The notes beneath the pieces are model-generated. The model saw only the letters and a program-made list of their open reading frames with translations. It was not told the origin of the DNA and searched no databases. Position numbers and translations under genes: made by a program. A stretch of DNA of 6,983 nucleotides from Planctomycetota bacterium (lineage in GTDB: Bacteria; Planctomycetota; Planctomycetia; Planctomycetales; Planctomycetaceae): NCBI GenBank assembly GCA_023429275.1, contig JAEYWB010000806.1, positions 1 through 6,983 on the forward strand, in the 5' to 3' direction. Positions 1-5,673 of this stretch are shown in pieces; position 1 is the stretch's first letter; every line of letters starts with the position of its first letter.

Positions 1-2711
1 TCGGAGACCTCGAGCCCGTCGGTCCCCTCCATGACGATCGCGCTGCGATACCCTTCGCCGAACATCACGCGGGTGATGGTCGCGTTGTCGATGACCAGGT
101 TCATACCCTGGTTAAGTGATTCGACCACGACGACGTAGCCCATGTAGTCGTTCGTTGTCGAGTCGGTCCATCCGAGCCGGACGTCGCTGATCGTGACGTT
201 ATCCGCCGCGATCTGCAGAGCGACGTCGAAGTTTGAGGTCGGCGCGCCGATCCGCCGGAGGGCGGTTTCGTTCATCCCGGCGCCGTCGATCGTGACGGCC
301 TGCGTCAGCTCCAGCGAGCCGGTATAGGTGTAGGTCCCCGACGCGACGTGGACGGTCCCGCCGGACGCCACGGCGGCGACCCCGGCTGTGATGGTCGCGA
401 AGACGTCGACACCCACCACCCCCTGCTCGAAGGCGACCGTCGACGTGTCGCGATCGACGATCTGGCCGTTGGTGAACCCCGCATAGGTGAGGTCGACGTA
501 GACGTCCATGACCTCAGGGGGGACGTAGACGAGCACGACATCGTTGCCGTCGCCACCGTTGTAGTAGATCCGCCAGGTCTCGCCGTTGAAGAGGACCGTC
601 GCACCGTCGGCGAGTCCTGAGAATGTCCCGATGACCGCGTCGCCGCCACCGTTGTCGATCAGGACAAGCACATCCCCCGCCACGGCGCTTCCGGCCCACT
701 GGTCGTCCAGGTTCAGGATCGCGCCGGTGACGTCGACCGTCCCCGTCACGACGACCTTGTCGTATTCGCCCGTCTGAGCGCCGATCACTTCGACGTCGAA
801 GTTCGCTCCGGAGATCAGGGTGAGATCGCTGGTGAAGATCGTGTCGGGAGAGTTGCCGGGGGCGAGCGTCCCTCCGGCGTCGACTGTCACCGATCCCGTG
901 ATCGTCCCGTTCCCGCCGAGCGTCCCGCCCGCGCCGACCACAATGTCGCCGTCGTAGGCGGAATTGACTGTCAGCAGGCCGCCGTTGACCTCCAGGGGGC
1001 CATCGCTCACGACCGAATCCGCTTCGATGACGATCGACCCGTCGCCGGCGTCGAGCGTGGCATTCACCAGCCGGAGAGTCCCCCCGTCGACATGGATCGC
1101 AGGCGGCGTGGCGCCTGTCACACCGGTGACGATGACACTCGAGCTGTCGATCTGGACATCGGCGGAGTTTCCTTCGGCGACTCCGAGGCCAAGGAGCGAG
1201 ACGCGGCCGGCAGAAGCCGAGGCGATTCCACCGCCGACTCCTGCGCCGTTATCGTCGAGACGAACCTCGGCTCCGCCGCGAAGGATGACACCGTACGCTT
1301 CCGGGCCCCCTCCCCCCTGCCCGGCGAGCGAAATGTCTCCCTGTACTGACGTGATCTGCGTCCCGCTTCCTTCGACGAGAATGCCGACCGCGTCGGGAGC
1401 CCCGGTCCAGACGGCCCGGAGGTCGATCGCCCCGGTCCCGTCGGACGAGATCACCGCACCGTTCAGCAGGTGAATGCCGACATGATTGCCCTCGGAGAGC
1501 CCGCCGGCTTCAAAATCGAGAGTGATCTTCCCCGCCCCCTGCGACTCGAGGGCCGCGCCATCGAGCCGGATGCCGGAGAACTGGTCCGGATCAGGAGACG
1601 TGTCGTGAACGGTCAACGTGAGATCGCCGTCGAACGTCCCCCAGGAGCTTCCATTCTCGAAGAGGATTTCGTGGGTCGCCTCGAGACGGAACGCGGCATC
1701 CGATGAGTGAGCGATCGCATCGCTGACGAGGATCTGGTCGGTATTCGTCCCGCCGAGAGTGAACTGGGCGGCGGTGAACTGATCGAGAGTCGAGGCGGTC
1801 AGGCCGAGGCCGTCGCTGTCGTCATCCGCACCGAGATGGAGCGTGCTGCTGGCCGAGTACGGATGCAGCTCGACCGAATCCGCTTCGATCGTCGCGCCGG
1901 GATCGACGTCGAGGTCGTCTGCCGCGATCGTCACCGAGGAGGCGAGGTAGTGACCACCGAGCGTGACCGATGAGGCAGCGAGCTCCAGCCCCCCGGTCAC
2001 GCTGACACCATCGAGGGTGATGTCGTTCCAGCCGTCCGCTTCGAGAGACGCGCCGAGGCCGCCGTCGTCGATCCCTCCTTCCCAGGAAAGCGAGCCCTGG
2101 GTGCCATCGTCATGGAGCGAGAGAGAGCCGCCAAGTTCCAGCGGTCCGTGACCAGAGAAGCTGGAGGCGGTCCAGTCGACATCTCCGGATGTCTGGACTT
2201 CGCCGGTGAGGTCAACGTGCAGCGAGGCGTAGTTGCCGGCCTCGATCTCGATCGACGCGGCATTGATCGTCAGCGACCCGGTCGTACCGGAGGCGGCGGC
2301 CTGAAGAGTGACGTGGTCATCGCCGCCGGAAACCTGGAGCGAGAGGCCGGAAGCCAGTTCGACCGCGAGGCTGTCCTCTCCCACGCCGAGGTCGATGTCG
2401 ATATCGGTCAGCTCGCTGAGGTCGAGCGCATGGCGGTCTCCTCCCTCGCCCCCGATGCTCACTTCGATTCCGTGATCGAAGATCCGAAGCTCGTCCCCGG
2501 AGACGTCGATCGAGACCTGTTCGGTCGACTCATCGCCCCCGGTGATCTGCAGAACCCCTCCAGTCAGGACAGCCGTGAGGCCGGCGGAAAGGAGGCGCCG
2601 ATCTTCGAGCAGCTCGAGTTCGAGTTGCACAAAATCATCATCAGACCGGCCGAACTGTGGCCCGGAGACAACGCGCCCCCACGCGGCTGCAACCCGCTTG
2701 AACAGACTCAT
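1..2711 (-). CDS. Large LEPR-XLL-type surface/secreted beta-repeat protein (N-terminal 903 residues, partial)
   Basis: An uninterrupted frame runs from the ATG at 2711-2709 to the left edge; no stop is reached, so the C-terminus is missing. An AAGGA (2721-2717) lies 5 nt before the ATG and supports this start. Residues 35-43 read LEDRRLLSA, a variant of the planctomycete LEPR-XLL N-terminal motif that is found on very large exported proteins. Residues about 45-580 are Gly/Asp/Ser/Thr-rich alternating beta strands (e.g. IEADSV at 275-280 and again at 562-567). Residues about 593-729 match the autotransporter-associated repeat style: GGTLGGNGTITGSV, then APGNSP (617-622), ending GDGNDVVLVY. After a linker starting MDVYVDLTYAGF (735-746), residues 770-903 resemble a right-handed beta-helix (ATITAGVAAVASGGTVHVASGTY). 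It is probably a cell-surface or secreted structural or carbohydrate-binding protein; the actual function is unknown. No catalytic residues are recognised in the visible part. Confidence 0.9.
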   Translation of the reverse strand, partial: MSLFKRVAAAWGRVVSGPQFGRSDDDFVQLELELLEDRRLLSAGLTAVLTGGVLQITGGDESTEQVSIDVSGDELRIFDHGIEVSIGGEGGDRHALDLSELTDIDIDLGVGEDSLAVELASGLSLQVSGGDDHVTLQAAASGTTGSLTINAASIEIEAGNYASLHVDLTGEVQTSGDVDWTASSFSGHGPLELGGSLSLHDDGTQGSLSWEGGIDDGGLGASLEADGWNDITLDGVSVTGGLELAASSVTLGGHYLASSVTIAADDLDVDPGATIEADSVELHPYSASSTLHLGADDDSDGLGLTASTLDQFTAAQFTLGGTNTDQILVSDAIAHSSDAAFRLEATHEILFENGSSWGTFDGDLTLTVHDTSPDPDQFSGIRLDGAALESQGAGKITLDFEAGGLSEGNHVGIHLLNGAVISSDGTGAIDLRAVWTGAPDAVGILVEGSGTQITSVQGDISLAGQGGGGPEAYGVILRGGAEVRLDDNGAGVGGGIASASAGRVSLLGLGVAEGNSADVQIDSSSVIVTGVTGATPPAIHVDGGTLRLVNATLDAGDGSIVIEADSVVSDGPLEVNGGLLTVNSAYDGDIVVGAGGTLGGNGTITGSVTVDAGGTLAPGNSPDTIFTSDLTLISGANFDVEVIGAQTGEYDKVVVTGTVDVTGAILNLDDQWAGSAVAGDVLVLIDNGGGDAVIGTFSGLADGATVLFNGETWRIYYNGGDGNDVVLVYVPPEVMDVYVDLTYAGFTNGQIVDRDTSTVAFEQGVVGVDVFATITAGVAAVASGGTVHVASGTYTYTGSLELTQAVTIDGAGMNETALRRIGAPTSNFDVALQIAADNVTISDVRLGWTDSTTNDYMGYVVVVESLNQGMNLVIDNATITRVMFGEGYRSAIVMEGTDGLEVS

Positions 2712-2716
2712 ATCGA

Positions 2717-2721
2717 TCCTT
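2717..2721 (-). promoter_or_regulatory. Ribosome binding site (AAGGA) of the surface-protein gene
   Basis: On the minus strand AAGGA stands 5 nt before the ATG at 2711. It is the clearest Shine-Dalgarno sequence among the minus-strand genes here and fixes the start just upstream of the LEDRRLLSA motif. Confidence 0.6.
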
Positions 2722-2812
2722 GGGCTATGCCCCGATCCGACTCGTCGACGACCCCGTCAGCCTTTGCGACAGTTTGCCCTTCCCTGAACCCGCACTGCCG
2801 CCATGACTTAGG

Positions 2813-2842
2813 ATTATTCCAACGGTGCGCCCCCAAACACAA
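2813..2842 (-). promoter_or_regulatory. Weak candidate promoter for the surface-protein gene
   Basis: On the minus strand TTGTGT (2842-2837) and AATAAT (2818-2813) are separated by 18 nt, resembling a sigma-70 type promoter. A transcript would start near 2806, about 95 nt before the ATG. A perfect TTGACA lies further upstream (2881-2876) but has no good -10 box at the right distance. This is inference from consensus only. Confidence 0.25.
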
Positions 2843-2866
2843 CAGCCACGTCGCCAATTCACGACT

Positions 2867-2882
2867 GTTGACGGTTGTCAAC
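2867..2882. repeat. Perfect 6-bp inverted repeat with 4-nt centre
   Basis: gttgac (2867-2872), ggtt, gtcaac (2877-2882) form a perfect hairpin or a two-fold operator. It lies about 155 bp upstream of the surface-protein ATG and just upstream of the weak candidate promoter, a position that would suit a regulator site. No protein-binding family is recognised. Confidence 0.35.
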
Positions 2883-3002
2883 CGAAACGCCCATTGATGG
2901 GGTTTCCCGAAGCAGGAAGAGTGCCGGACTCGAAACACGCGGCGATTTGCAGCAACCGCCAGAATGTTTCAGCGAATCGACGGGGTCCTGAAGCGATGTG
3001 AC

Positions 3003-3029
3003 GCAGCGGGATGACGTGACGTCCGCTGC
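3003..3029. repeat. 7-bp inverted repeat enclosing a gacgt/acgtc palindrome
   Basis: gcagcgg (3003-3009) pairs with ccgctgc (3023-3029) across a 13-nt loop. The overlapping segment 3013-3023 (gacgtgacgtc) is itself a palindrome around one central base, so the two structures would compete. It lies beyond the stronger hairpin at 3034-3070 in the direction of DCC-gene transcription. Confidence 0.35.
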
Positions 3030-3033
3030 AGCT

Positions 3034-3070
3034 GGTCCGCGAGCCCCCGGCCGGGATCGCGTCGCGGACC
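3034..3070 (-). terminator. Stem-loop after the DCC gene, possible terminator without U-tract
   Basis: ggtccgcg (3034-3041) pairs perfectly with cgcggacc (3063-3070), and the loop holds the 10-bp palindrome cccggccggg (3046-3055). The structure begins 21 nt past the DCC stop codon on the minus strand. No run of T follows, so it is not a classical intrinsic terminator; it may act as a pause, a Rho-associated or a 3'-end-stabilising hairpin. Confidence 0.4.
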
Positions 3071-3091
3071 GAACGCCCTGTTCACAAAACT

Positions 3092-3496
3092 TTACGGCAG
3101 AAACCGTTCTGCCTCGCCGGGCTGAGGGAGACGGCAGCTTTCCAGCTTCCCGAAAAGGCGGTACCGGAGACGGGCGAAGAGGCGGTAGCCGAGATCCCGG
3201 AGCGGCAGCGGGACGATCCACAGGAGCCACCCGGCCATCCGCCAGAGGAACGGGAGCTGCCACAGGGCCCTGACGACGGCGGCCGATCGGCGGTATGTCG
3301 TCGTCCCCTGCGAAACGACGAGCGTGTCGAGGCTGGCCCAGTCGGACTCGGGGAGGCGATCCCGGGCGGTTTCTCCCTGGAGAGGAGCGAAACGCAGCTT
3401 CCCCTCGGGATCGTGCTTCAGGAGGAAGTCGACGGTGCGGTTGCAGAAGCCGCACACCCCATCGAAGTAGACGATCGTCGGTTCCGCAGCGGACAT
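3092..3496 (-). CDS. DCC-family thiol-disulfide oxidoreductase-like protein (DUF393)
   Basis: The 134-residue product has the DCC-family signature at its N-terminus: IVYFDGVCGFCNRTVDFLLKHD, with D12, C15 and C18, the Cys-X2-Cys pair that gives the family a thioredoxin-like active site. A tryptophan- and leucine-rich middle (WQLPFLWRMAGWLLWIVPLPL, about residues 79-99) is followed by a basic stretch and the usual ending with Cys then PQPGEAERFL. Length fits the family. The frame stays open for 41 codons further upstream, but that part runs through a long palindrome and does not resemble the family, so the ATG at 3496-3494 is preferred; it lacks a visible Shine-Dalgarno. Function of the family is loosely defined: a presumed thiol redox protein, substrate unknown. 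It is a separate unit, divergent from the small membrane-protein gene. Confidence 0.92.
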   Translation of the reverse strand: MSAAEPTIVYFDGVCGFCNRTVDFLLKHDPEGKLRFAPLQGETARDRLPESDWASLDTLVVSQGTTTYRRSAAVVRALWQLPFLWRMAGWLLWIVPLPLRDLGYRLFARLRYRLFGKLESCRLPQPGEAERFLP

Positions 3497-3523
3497 GAGT
3501 CGACCAATGATTTCAGGACGATC

Positions 3524-3543
3524 GGAGGCCGCATGCGGCCTCC
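3524..3543. repeat. Perfect 20-bp palindrome upstream of the DCC gene
   Basis: Positions 3524-3543 read the same on both strands (half-site ggaggccgca), with no mismatch and no spacer. It ends 27 nt before the DCC ATG and lies in the divergent intergenic region, so it could be an operator in the promoter or a hairpin in the 5' leader. Further ccgcat copies lie just downstream on the plus strand. Confidence 0.6.
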
Positions 3544-3645
3544 CCGCATCCAACCGCATTCGAGTCGAGTTCGCAACACGTGCCACCGGTTCGCGTCGCG
3601 GGTCGTTCGGCGGCGGCAATCGTATTCACTCGACATCGCGATTCC

Positions 3646-3660
3646 CGGCAGAATCTGCCG
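3646..3660. repeat. Perfect 6-bp inverted repeat, 3-nt spacer
   Basis: cggcag (3646-3651), aat, ctgccg (3655-3660). It sits in the divergent region about 115 bp before the membrane-protein ATG and 150 bp before the DCC ATG, so it could be an operator or a leader hairpin. The regulator is unknown. Confidence 0.35.
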
Positions 3661-3775
3661 ATTTGTCTCAAGGTGGACCGGAGAGAAGGCCGATCTCCAG
3701 AACAGGAACATTGCGCGCAGGATGCAGGCCTCGGGTCACCCCGCCGAGGCGAACGCCCCGGCGACTCTCCCAACC

Positions 3776-4057
3776 ATGATCCGCGCACTTCTGTTCGCGT
3801 TCGGACTTGTCGGCACCCTGATTGGTGCGGGGCTGTTCTACGTCGACACGATCTCGCTGAAGGTCCAGAGCGAAGACAAGCCCCCGCACTGGGTCAGTCT
3901 GATCTGCAGCTCCGGGAGCAACGGAGCGCTCATCATCGATCCGGCAGAATGGCTCCCGTACACGCTCGTCGGGATGGGAGGACTGACCGTCCTGTACTCG
4001 ATCGCGCTCCCGACGGCGTCCTATCGCCACCACAGCCGGCACCATCATCATCACTGA
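3776..4057 (+). CDS. Small two-helix membrane protein with His-rich C-terminus, unknown function
   Basis: The 93-residue product starts MIRALLFAFGLVGTLIGAGL, a hydrophobic helix at about residues 3-22. A short polar region follows (residues 23-57, with one Cys at 44 and IIDPAEW at 53-59), then a second hydrophobic helix at about 60-80. The last nine residues are HHSRHHHHH. This suggests an inner-membrane protein with both ends on the same side; the histidines could bind metal ions, but that is inference. The ATG at 3776 is chosen because it starts directly at the first helix; an in-frame ATG at 3722 would add 18 polar residues. Neither has a good Shine-Dalgarno. I do not recognise the family, though small planctomycete membrane proteins of this shape are common. 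It is convergent with mutM. Confidence 0.75.
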   Translation: MIRALLFAFGLVGTLIGAGLFYVDTISLKVQSEDKPPHWVSLICSSGSNGALIIDPAEWLPYTLVGMGGLTVLYSIALPTASYRHHSRHHHHH

Positions 4058-4065
4058 TGGAGCAA

Positions 4066-4138
4066 GGTTAGAGGTTAGAGAGAGAACGGACGCTTCGTTT
4101 CTGTGTTCTCTCTAACCTATAACCTCTAATCTCTCACC
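4066..4138. repeat. Inverted 7-bp-periodic repeat between convergent genes, possible bidirectional terminator
   Basis: The left arm has two exact tandem ggttaga units (4066-4079) followed by gagagaac. The right arm has four degenerate heptads complementary to it: tctaacc, tataacc, tctaatc and tctcacc (4111-4138), reaching the base before the mutM stop codon. Pairing gives agagagaac/gttctctct (4079-4087 with 4105-4113) as inner stem and ttagaggtta/taacctctaa (4068-4077 with 4120-4129) as outer stem, with a 17-nt loop and an asymmetric bulge. Position between two converging genes fits a shared transcription terminator, although T-runs are short. It is also visibly less GC-rich than its surroundings. 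Confidence 0.6.
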
Positions 4139-4981
4139 TCACCCTCGCTGGCAACGCGGGCAGAAGAACGTCGACCGCTGGGCCTGGACGATCCGTTCGA
4201 CGATCCCGTGGCCGCAGCTGCTGCACGGCTCATTCTCGCGGTCGTAGACCCGATGCGAGTTCTGATAGCTCCCGTTCTGGTTCAGGGCATTCCGGTACGT
4301 GCCGTCCCCAAGCGTCGAGCCTTCCGAGAGAATGGCGTCGCTCAGGACCGACAGGACGGCGGCCGACATCATCCCGATCTGGGGCCGGGTGAGCCGATCG
4401 GCGGGAGAGAGTGGTGAGATCCGGGCAAGATGCAGGATCTCGCTGGCGTAGAGATTCCCGATCCCCGCCACCCGTTTCTGATCGAGGAGCAGCACCTTGA
4501 TCGGCCGCGACGTCGAGCGGCAGACTACCTCCCAGTCGTCCGGAGTCATCTCGAGGGCATCTTTTCCGAGCCGCCCCGGCTCCAGCAGCAACCGCAGTTC
4601 CTCCGGCGGATGGAGCGTGATCGTTCCGAGTCCCCGCTGGTCCCAGAACCAGAGGGGCCTTTCACCCTCCTGCGAGCTGAGCGTCCACTCGAATCGGAGG
4701 TGCTTCTGGTTGGGAGGGTCGGCGAGAAGGATCAGCCCGGTCATGCGGGGTTCGATCGCGAACCCCCAGCCGCTGTCGAGTTCGAGCACGATGCGCTTCG
4801 CGCGGCGGGTCGCCCGGACCACCACCCGGTCTCGCGTCAGCCGGTTCATCTGCCGGATCGTCGGACGGATCTGGAGCGGACGGCATGGTGACCGACAGGC
4901 AGCGACACGAACGAGCCGCGCCCCTTCCACCGCCGGGCGAATGCCGCGGACCATTGTTTCGACTTCAGGCAGTTCGGGCAT
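4139..4981 (-). CDS. mutM: Formamidopyrimidine-DNA glycosylase (8-oxoguanine DNA glycosylase/AP lyase)
   Basis: The 280-residue product (family usually about 270-290) starts MPELPEVETMVRGIRP; after Met removal the proline is the Schiff-base nucleophile and Glu3 the catalytic acid. K62 (RRAKRIVLEL) matches the conserved lysine of the N-terminal domain. M80 and R116 (WDQRGLG) match two of the void-filling residues of E. coli Fpg; the third, Phe110 there, is L118 here. LLLDQKRVAGIGNLYASEIL (164-183) is the helix-two-turn-helix DNA-binding signature with N176. A zinc finger is formed by C253, C256, C274 and C277, with R269 as the phosphate-binding arginine. The enzyme removes oxidised purines, mainly 8-oxoguanine, from DNA and cuts the strand by beta/delta elimination. 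It starts 24 nt after the MutT-like gene on the same strand, so they probably share a transcript. Confidence 0.98.
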   Translation of the reverse strand: MPELPEVETMVRGIRPAVEGARLVRVAACRSPCRPLQIRPTIRQMNRLTRDRVVVRATRRAKRIVLELDSGWGFAIEPRMTGLILLADPPNQKHLRFEWTLSSQEGERPLWFWDQRGLGTITLHPPEELRLLLEPGRLGKDALEMTPDDWEVVCRSTSRPIKVLLLDQKRVAGIGNLYASEILHLARISPLSPADRLTRPQIGMMSAAVLSVLSDAILSEGSTLGDGTYRNALNQNGSYQNSHRVYDRENEPCSSCGHGIVERIVQAQRSTFFCPRCQRG

Positions 4982-5005
4982 TGAGCAGGCGGTGGGCTGT
5001 GGGCG

Positions 5006-5437
5006 TCAGGCTGTCGGGGTGAAATGATCGAGCGCTGACTCCGAGGGGGCGGTCTCCACCGGGCGCGAGACCAGCTGCCGAACAACCTCGCGGTTCCCGT
5101 CGGGGAACGGCAGGGAACCCAGGTCGGAACGTGGGTGCCAGCGGAAATTCCCCTGCGGCTCCGGCACCGGATGGGCGGTCGGCCGGCAGTCGAAAAACGA
5201 GAGGTGGACGGCGCCGTGGGGGTACTGAAACTCCGTTTCGTGAAGCAGTCCCAGGGGGGTCACGGCGAGCCCCGTCTCCTCGAGGCACTCTCGAACGGCG
5301 CAGTCCGCCGCGGGCTCGTCCGGATGGCACTGTCCGCCCGGAAACTCCGCCTTCCCGGGGAGCGGCCCGTCCGGTCCGCGAACGCCGACGAGGACCGTCC
5401 CCCGTTGCTGGACGACGGCAATCCCAATTCTGACCAT
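5006..5437 (-). CDS. mutT: MutT-like Nudix hydrolase, probable 8-oxo-dGTP diphosphatase
   Basis: The 143-residue product has a full Nudix box at residues 35-57: G35, E41, R49-E50, E53-E54, G56, with EFPGG just before it as in MutT. The following LLHETEFQYPHGAVHLSFFDC matches the MutT beta strands, and FPDGN places N115 where E. coli MutT has Asn119, which reads the 8-oxoguanine base. This points to hydrolysis of 8-oxo-dGTP to the monophosphate with Mg2+, preventing misincorporation. The tail after N115 (28 residues) is somewhat longer than in E. coli MutT. The start at 5437 directly precedes the first beta strand (VRIGIAVVQQ) and has no obvious Shine-Dalgarno. It is followed by mutM after 24 nt. 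Other Nudix substrates remain possible, but the Asn and the neighbour make MutT the best call. Confidence 0.88.
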   Translation of the reverse strand: MVRIGIAVVQQRGTVLVGVRGPDGPLPGKAEFPGGQCHPDEPAADCAVRECLEETGLAVTPLGLLHETEFQYPHGAVHLSFFDCRPTAHPVPEPQGNFRWHPRSDLGSLPFPDGNREVVRQLVSRPVETAPSESALDHFTPTA

Positions 5438-5478
5438 CGGGGTATCTTGGGGAAGTGGGTAAACTTTGAGGATTCGGA

Positions 5479-5512
5479 GAAACGTCAGTTGCGTTTCCGC
5501 GGGTGAAACGCG
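5479..5512. promoter_or_regulatory. Cluster of three GAAACG half-sites (candidate operator)
   Basis: gaaacg occurs at 5479-5484, its complement cgtttc at 5492-5497 and gaaacg again at 5505-5510. The last two extend to a 7-bp inverted repeat (gcgtttc 5491-5497, gaaacgc 5505-5511) with a 7-nt spacer. The cluster lies 42-75 bp before the MutT-like gene start and on the opposite side from the sulfotransferase gene, where a regulator of either gene would bind. The binding protein is unknown. Confidence 0.35.
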
Positions 5513-5519
5513 CTAATCT
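5489..5519 (+). promoter_or_regulatory. Weak candidate promoter for the sulfotransferase gene
   Basis: TTGCGT (5489-5494) and TAATCT (5514-5519) are separated by 19 nt, wider than the ideal 17. It overlaps the GAAACG inverted repeat, so a protein bound there would block it. It would give a leader of roughly 150 nt containing several possible hairpins. Consensus match only. Confidence 0.22.
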
Positions 5520-5520
5520 T

Positions 5521-5555
5521 TGCCGGGTGCAAGGATTCGCGAAAGTCTCCCGGCA
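5521..5555 (+). repeat. 7-bp inverted repeat in the sulfotransferase leader
   Basis: tgccggg (5521-5527) pairs with cccggca (5549-5555) across a 21-nt loop that holds the palindrome ttcgcgaa (5536-5543). No T-run follows, so a terminator is unlikely; it may be a leader hairpin or an operator. Confidence 0.3.
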
Positions 5556-5566
5556 GGATAACAAGA

Positions 5567-5641
5567 CCGGCCTCTGACGACGCAAACCCAGGCTCCACAG
5601 GCCGGATGTCCTGTTCTCGTCAAGTTCGACATGGCCTGGGT
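5567..5641 (+). repeat. Two interlocked inverted repeats in the sulfotransferase leader
   Basis: ccggcct (5567-5573) can pair with aggccgg (5599-5605), and acccaggc (5586-5593) with gcctgggt (5634-5641). Because one arm of the second lies inside the loop of the first, the two stems are either alternatives or form a pseudoknot. They end 32 nt before the sulfotransferase ATG. In GC-rich DNA such repeats can arise by chance. Confidence 0.25.
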
Positions 5642-5656
5642 CGATCACGAACGGGT

Positions 5657-5668
5657 AAGGGGATAGGA
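5657..5668 (+). promoter_or_regulatory. Ribosome binding site of the sulfotransferase gene
   Basis: aaggggatagga contains two purine-rich Shine-Dalgarno-like cores; the second (agga, 5665-5668) is 5 nt from the ATG at 5674. It supports this start over the in-frame ATG seven codons later. Confidence 0.55.
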
Positions 5669-5673
5669 TTTCG

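Larger units (their letters stand above)
2712..3091. other. Non-coding gap between DCC gene and surface-protein gene
   Basis: These 380 bases hold no convincing gene: open frames across them have shadow-type composition rich in Arg, Pro and Ser. The part near 2800-2890 is less GC-rich than its surroundings, as expected for a promoter of the downstream minus-strand gene. The part near 3000-3070 holds strong inverted repeats placed as expected for the 3' end of the DCC gene. These are listed separately. No tRNA fold was found. Confidence 0.6.

Noticed and set aside
964..1473. Plus-strand open frame of 169 codons, Ser/Pro/Thr-rich
   Set aside because: A mirror of the GC-rich codons of the surface-protein gene on the other strand; no motif is visible.
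2112..2897. Plus-strand open frame of 261 codons
   Set aside because: It is antisense to the large surface-protein gene over most of its length, its composition is unlike a real protein, and it runs on into the intergenic region. The minus-strand frame has clear domain motifs.
2883..3000. Possible tRNA because of a ggactcgaaac string resembling a T-loop
   Set aside because: No acceptor stem, anticodon arm or CCA-side pairing could be built around it on either strand.
2859..3455. Minus-strand frame of 198 codons overlapping the DCC gene
   Set aside because: Arg/Pro/Ser-rich shadow in another frame; the DCC frame has the family signature.
3497..3619. N-terminal extension of the DCC protein to an upstream ATG
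   Set aside because: The added 41 residues are Arg/Pro-rich, cross the 20-bp palindrome and do not resemble the family N-terminus, which begins just before IVYFDG.
4066..4138. Telomere-like or CRISPR-like repeat
   Set aside because: The 7-bp units are few and degenerate and form an inverted pair; there are no spacers and no chromosome-end context.
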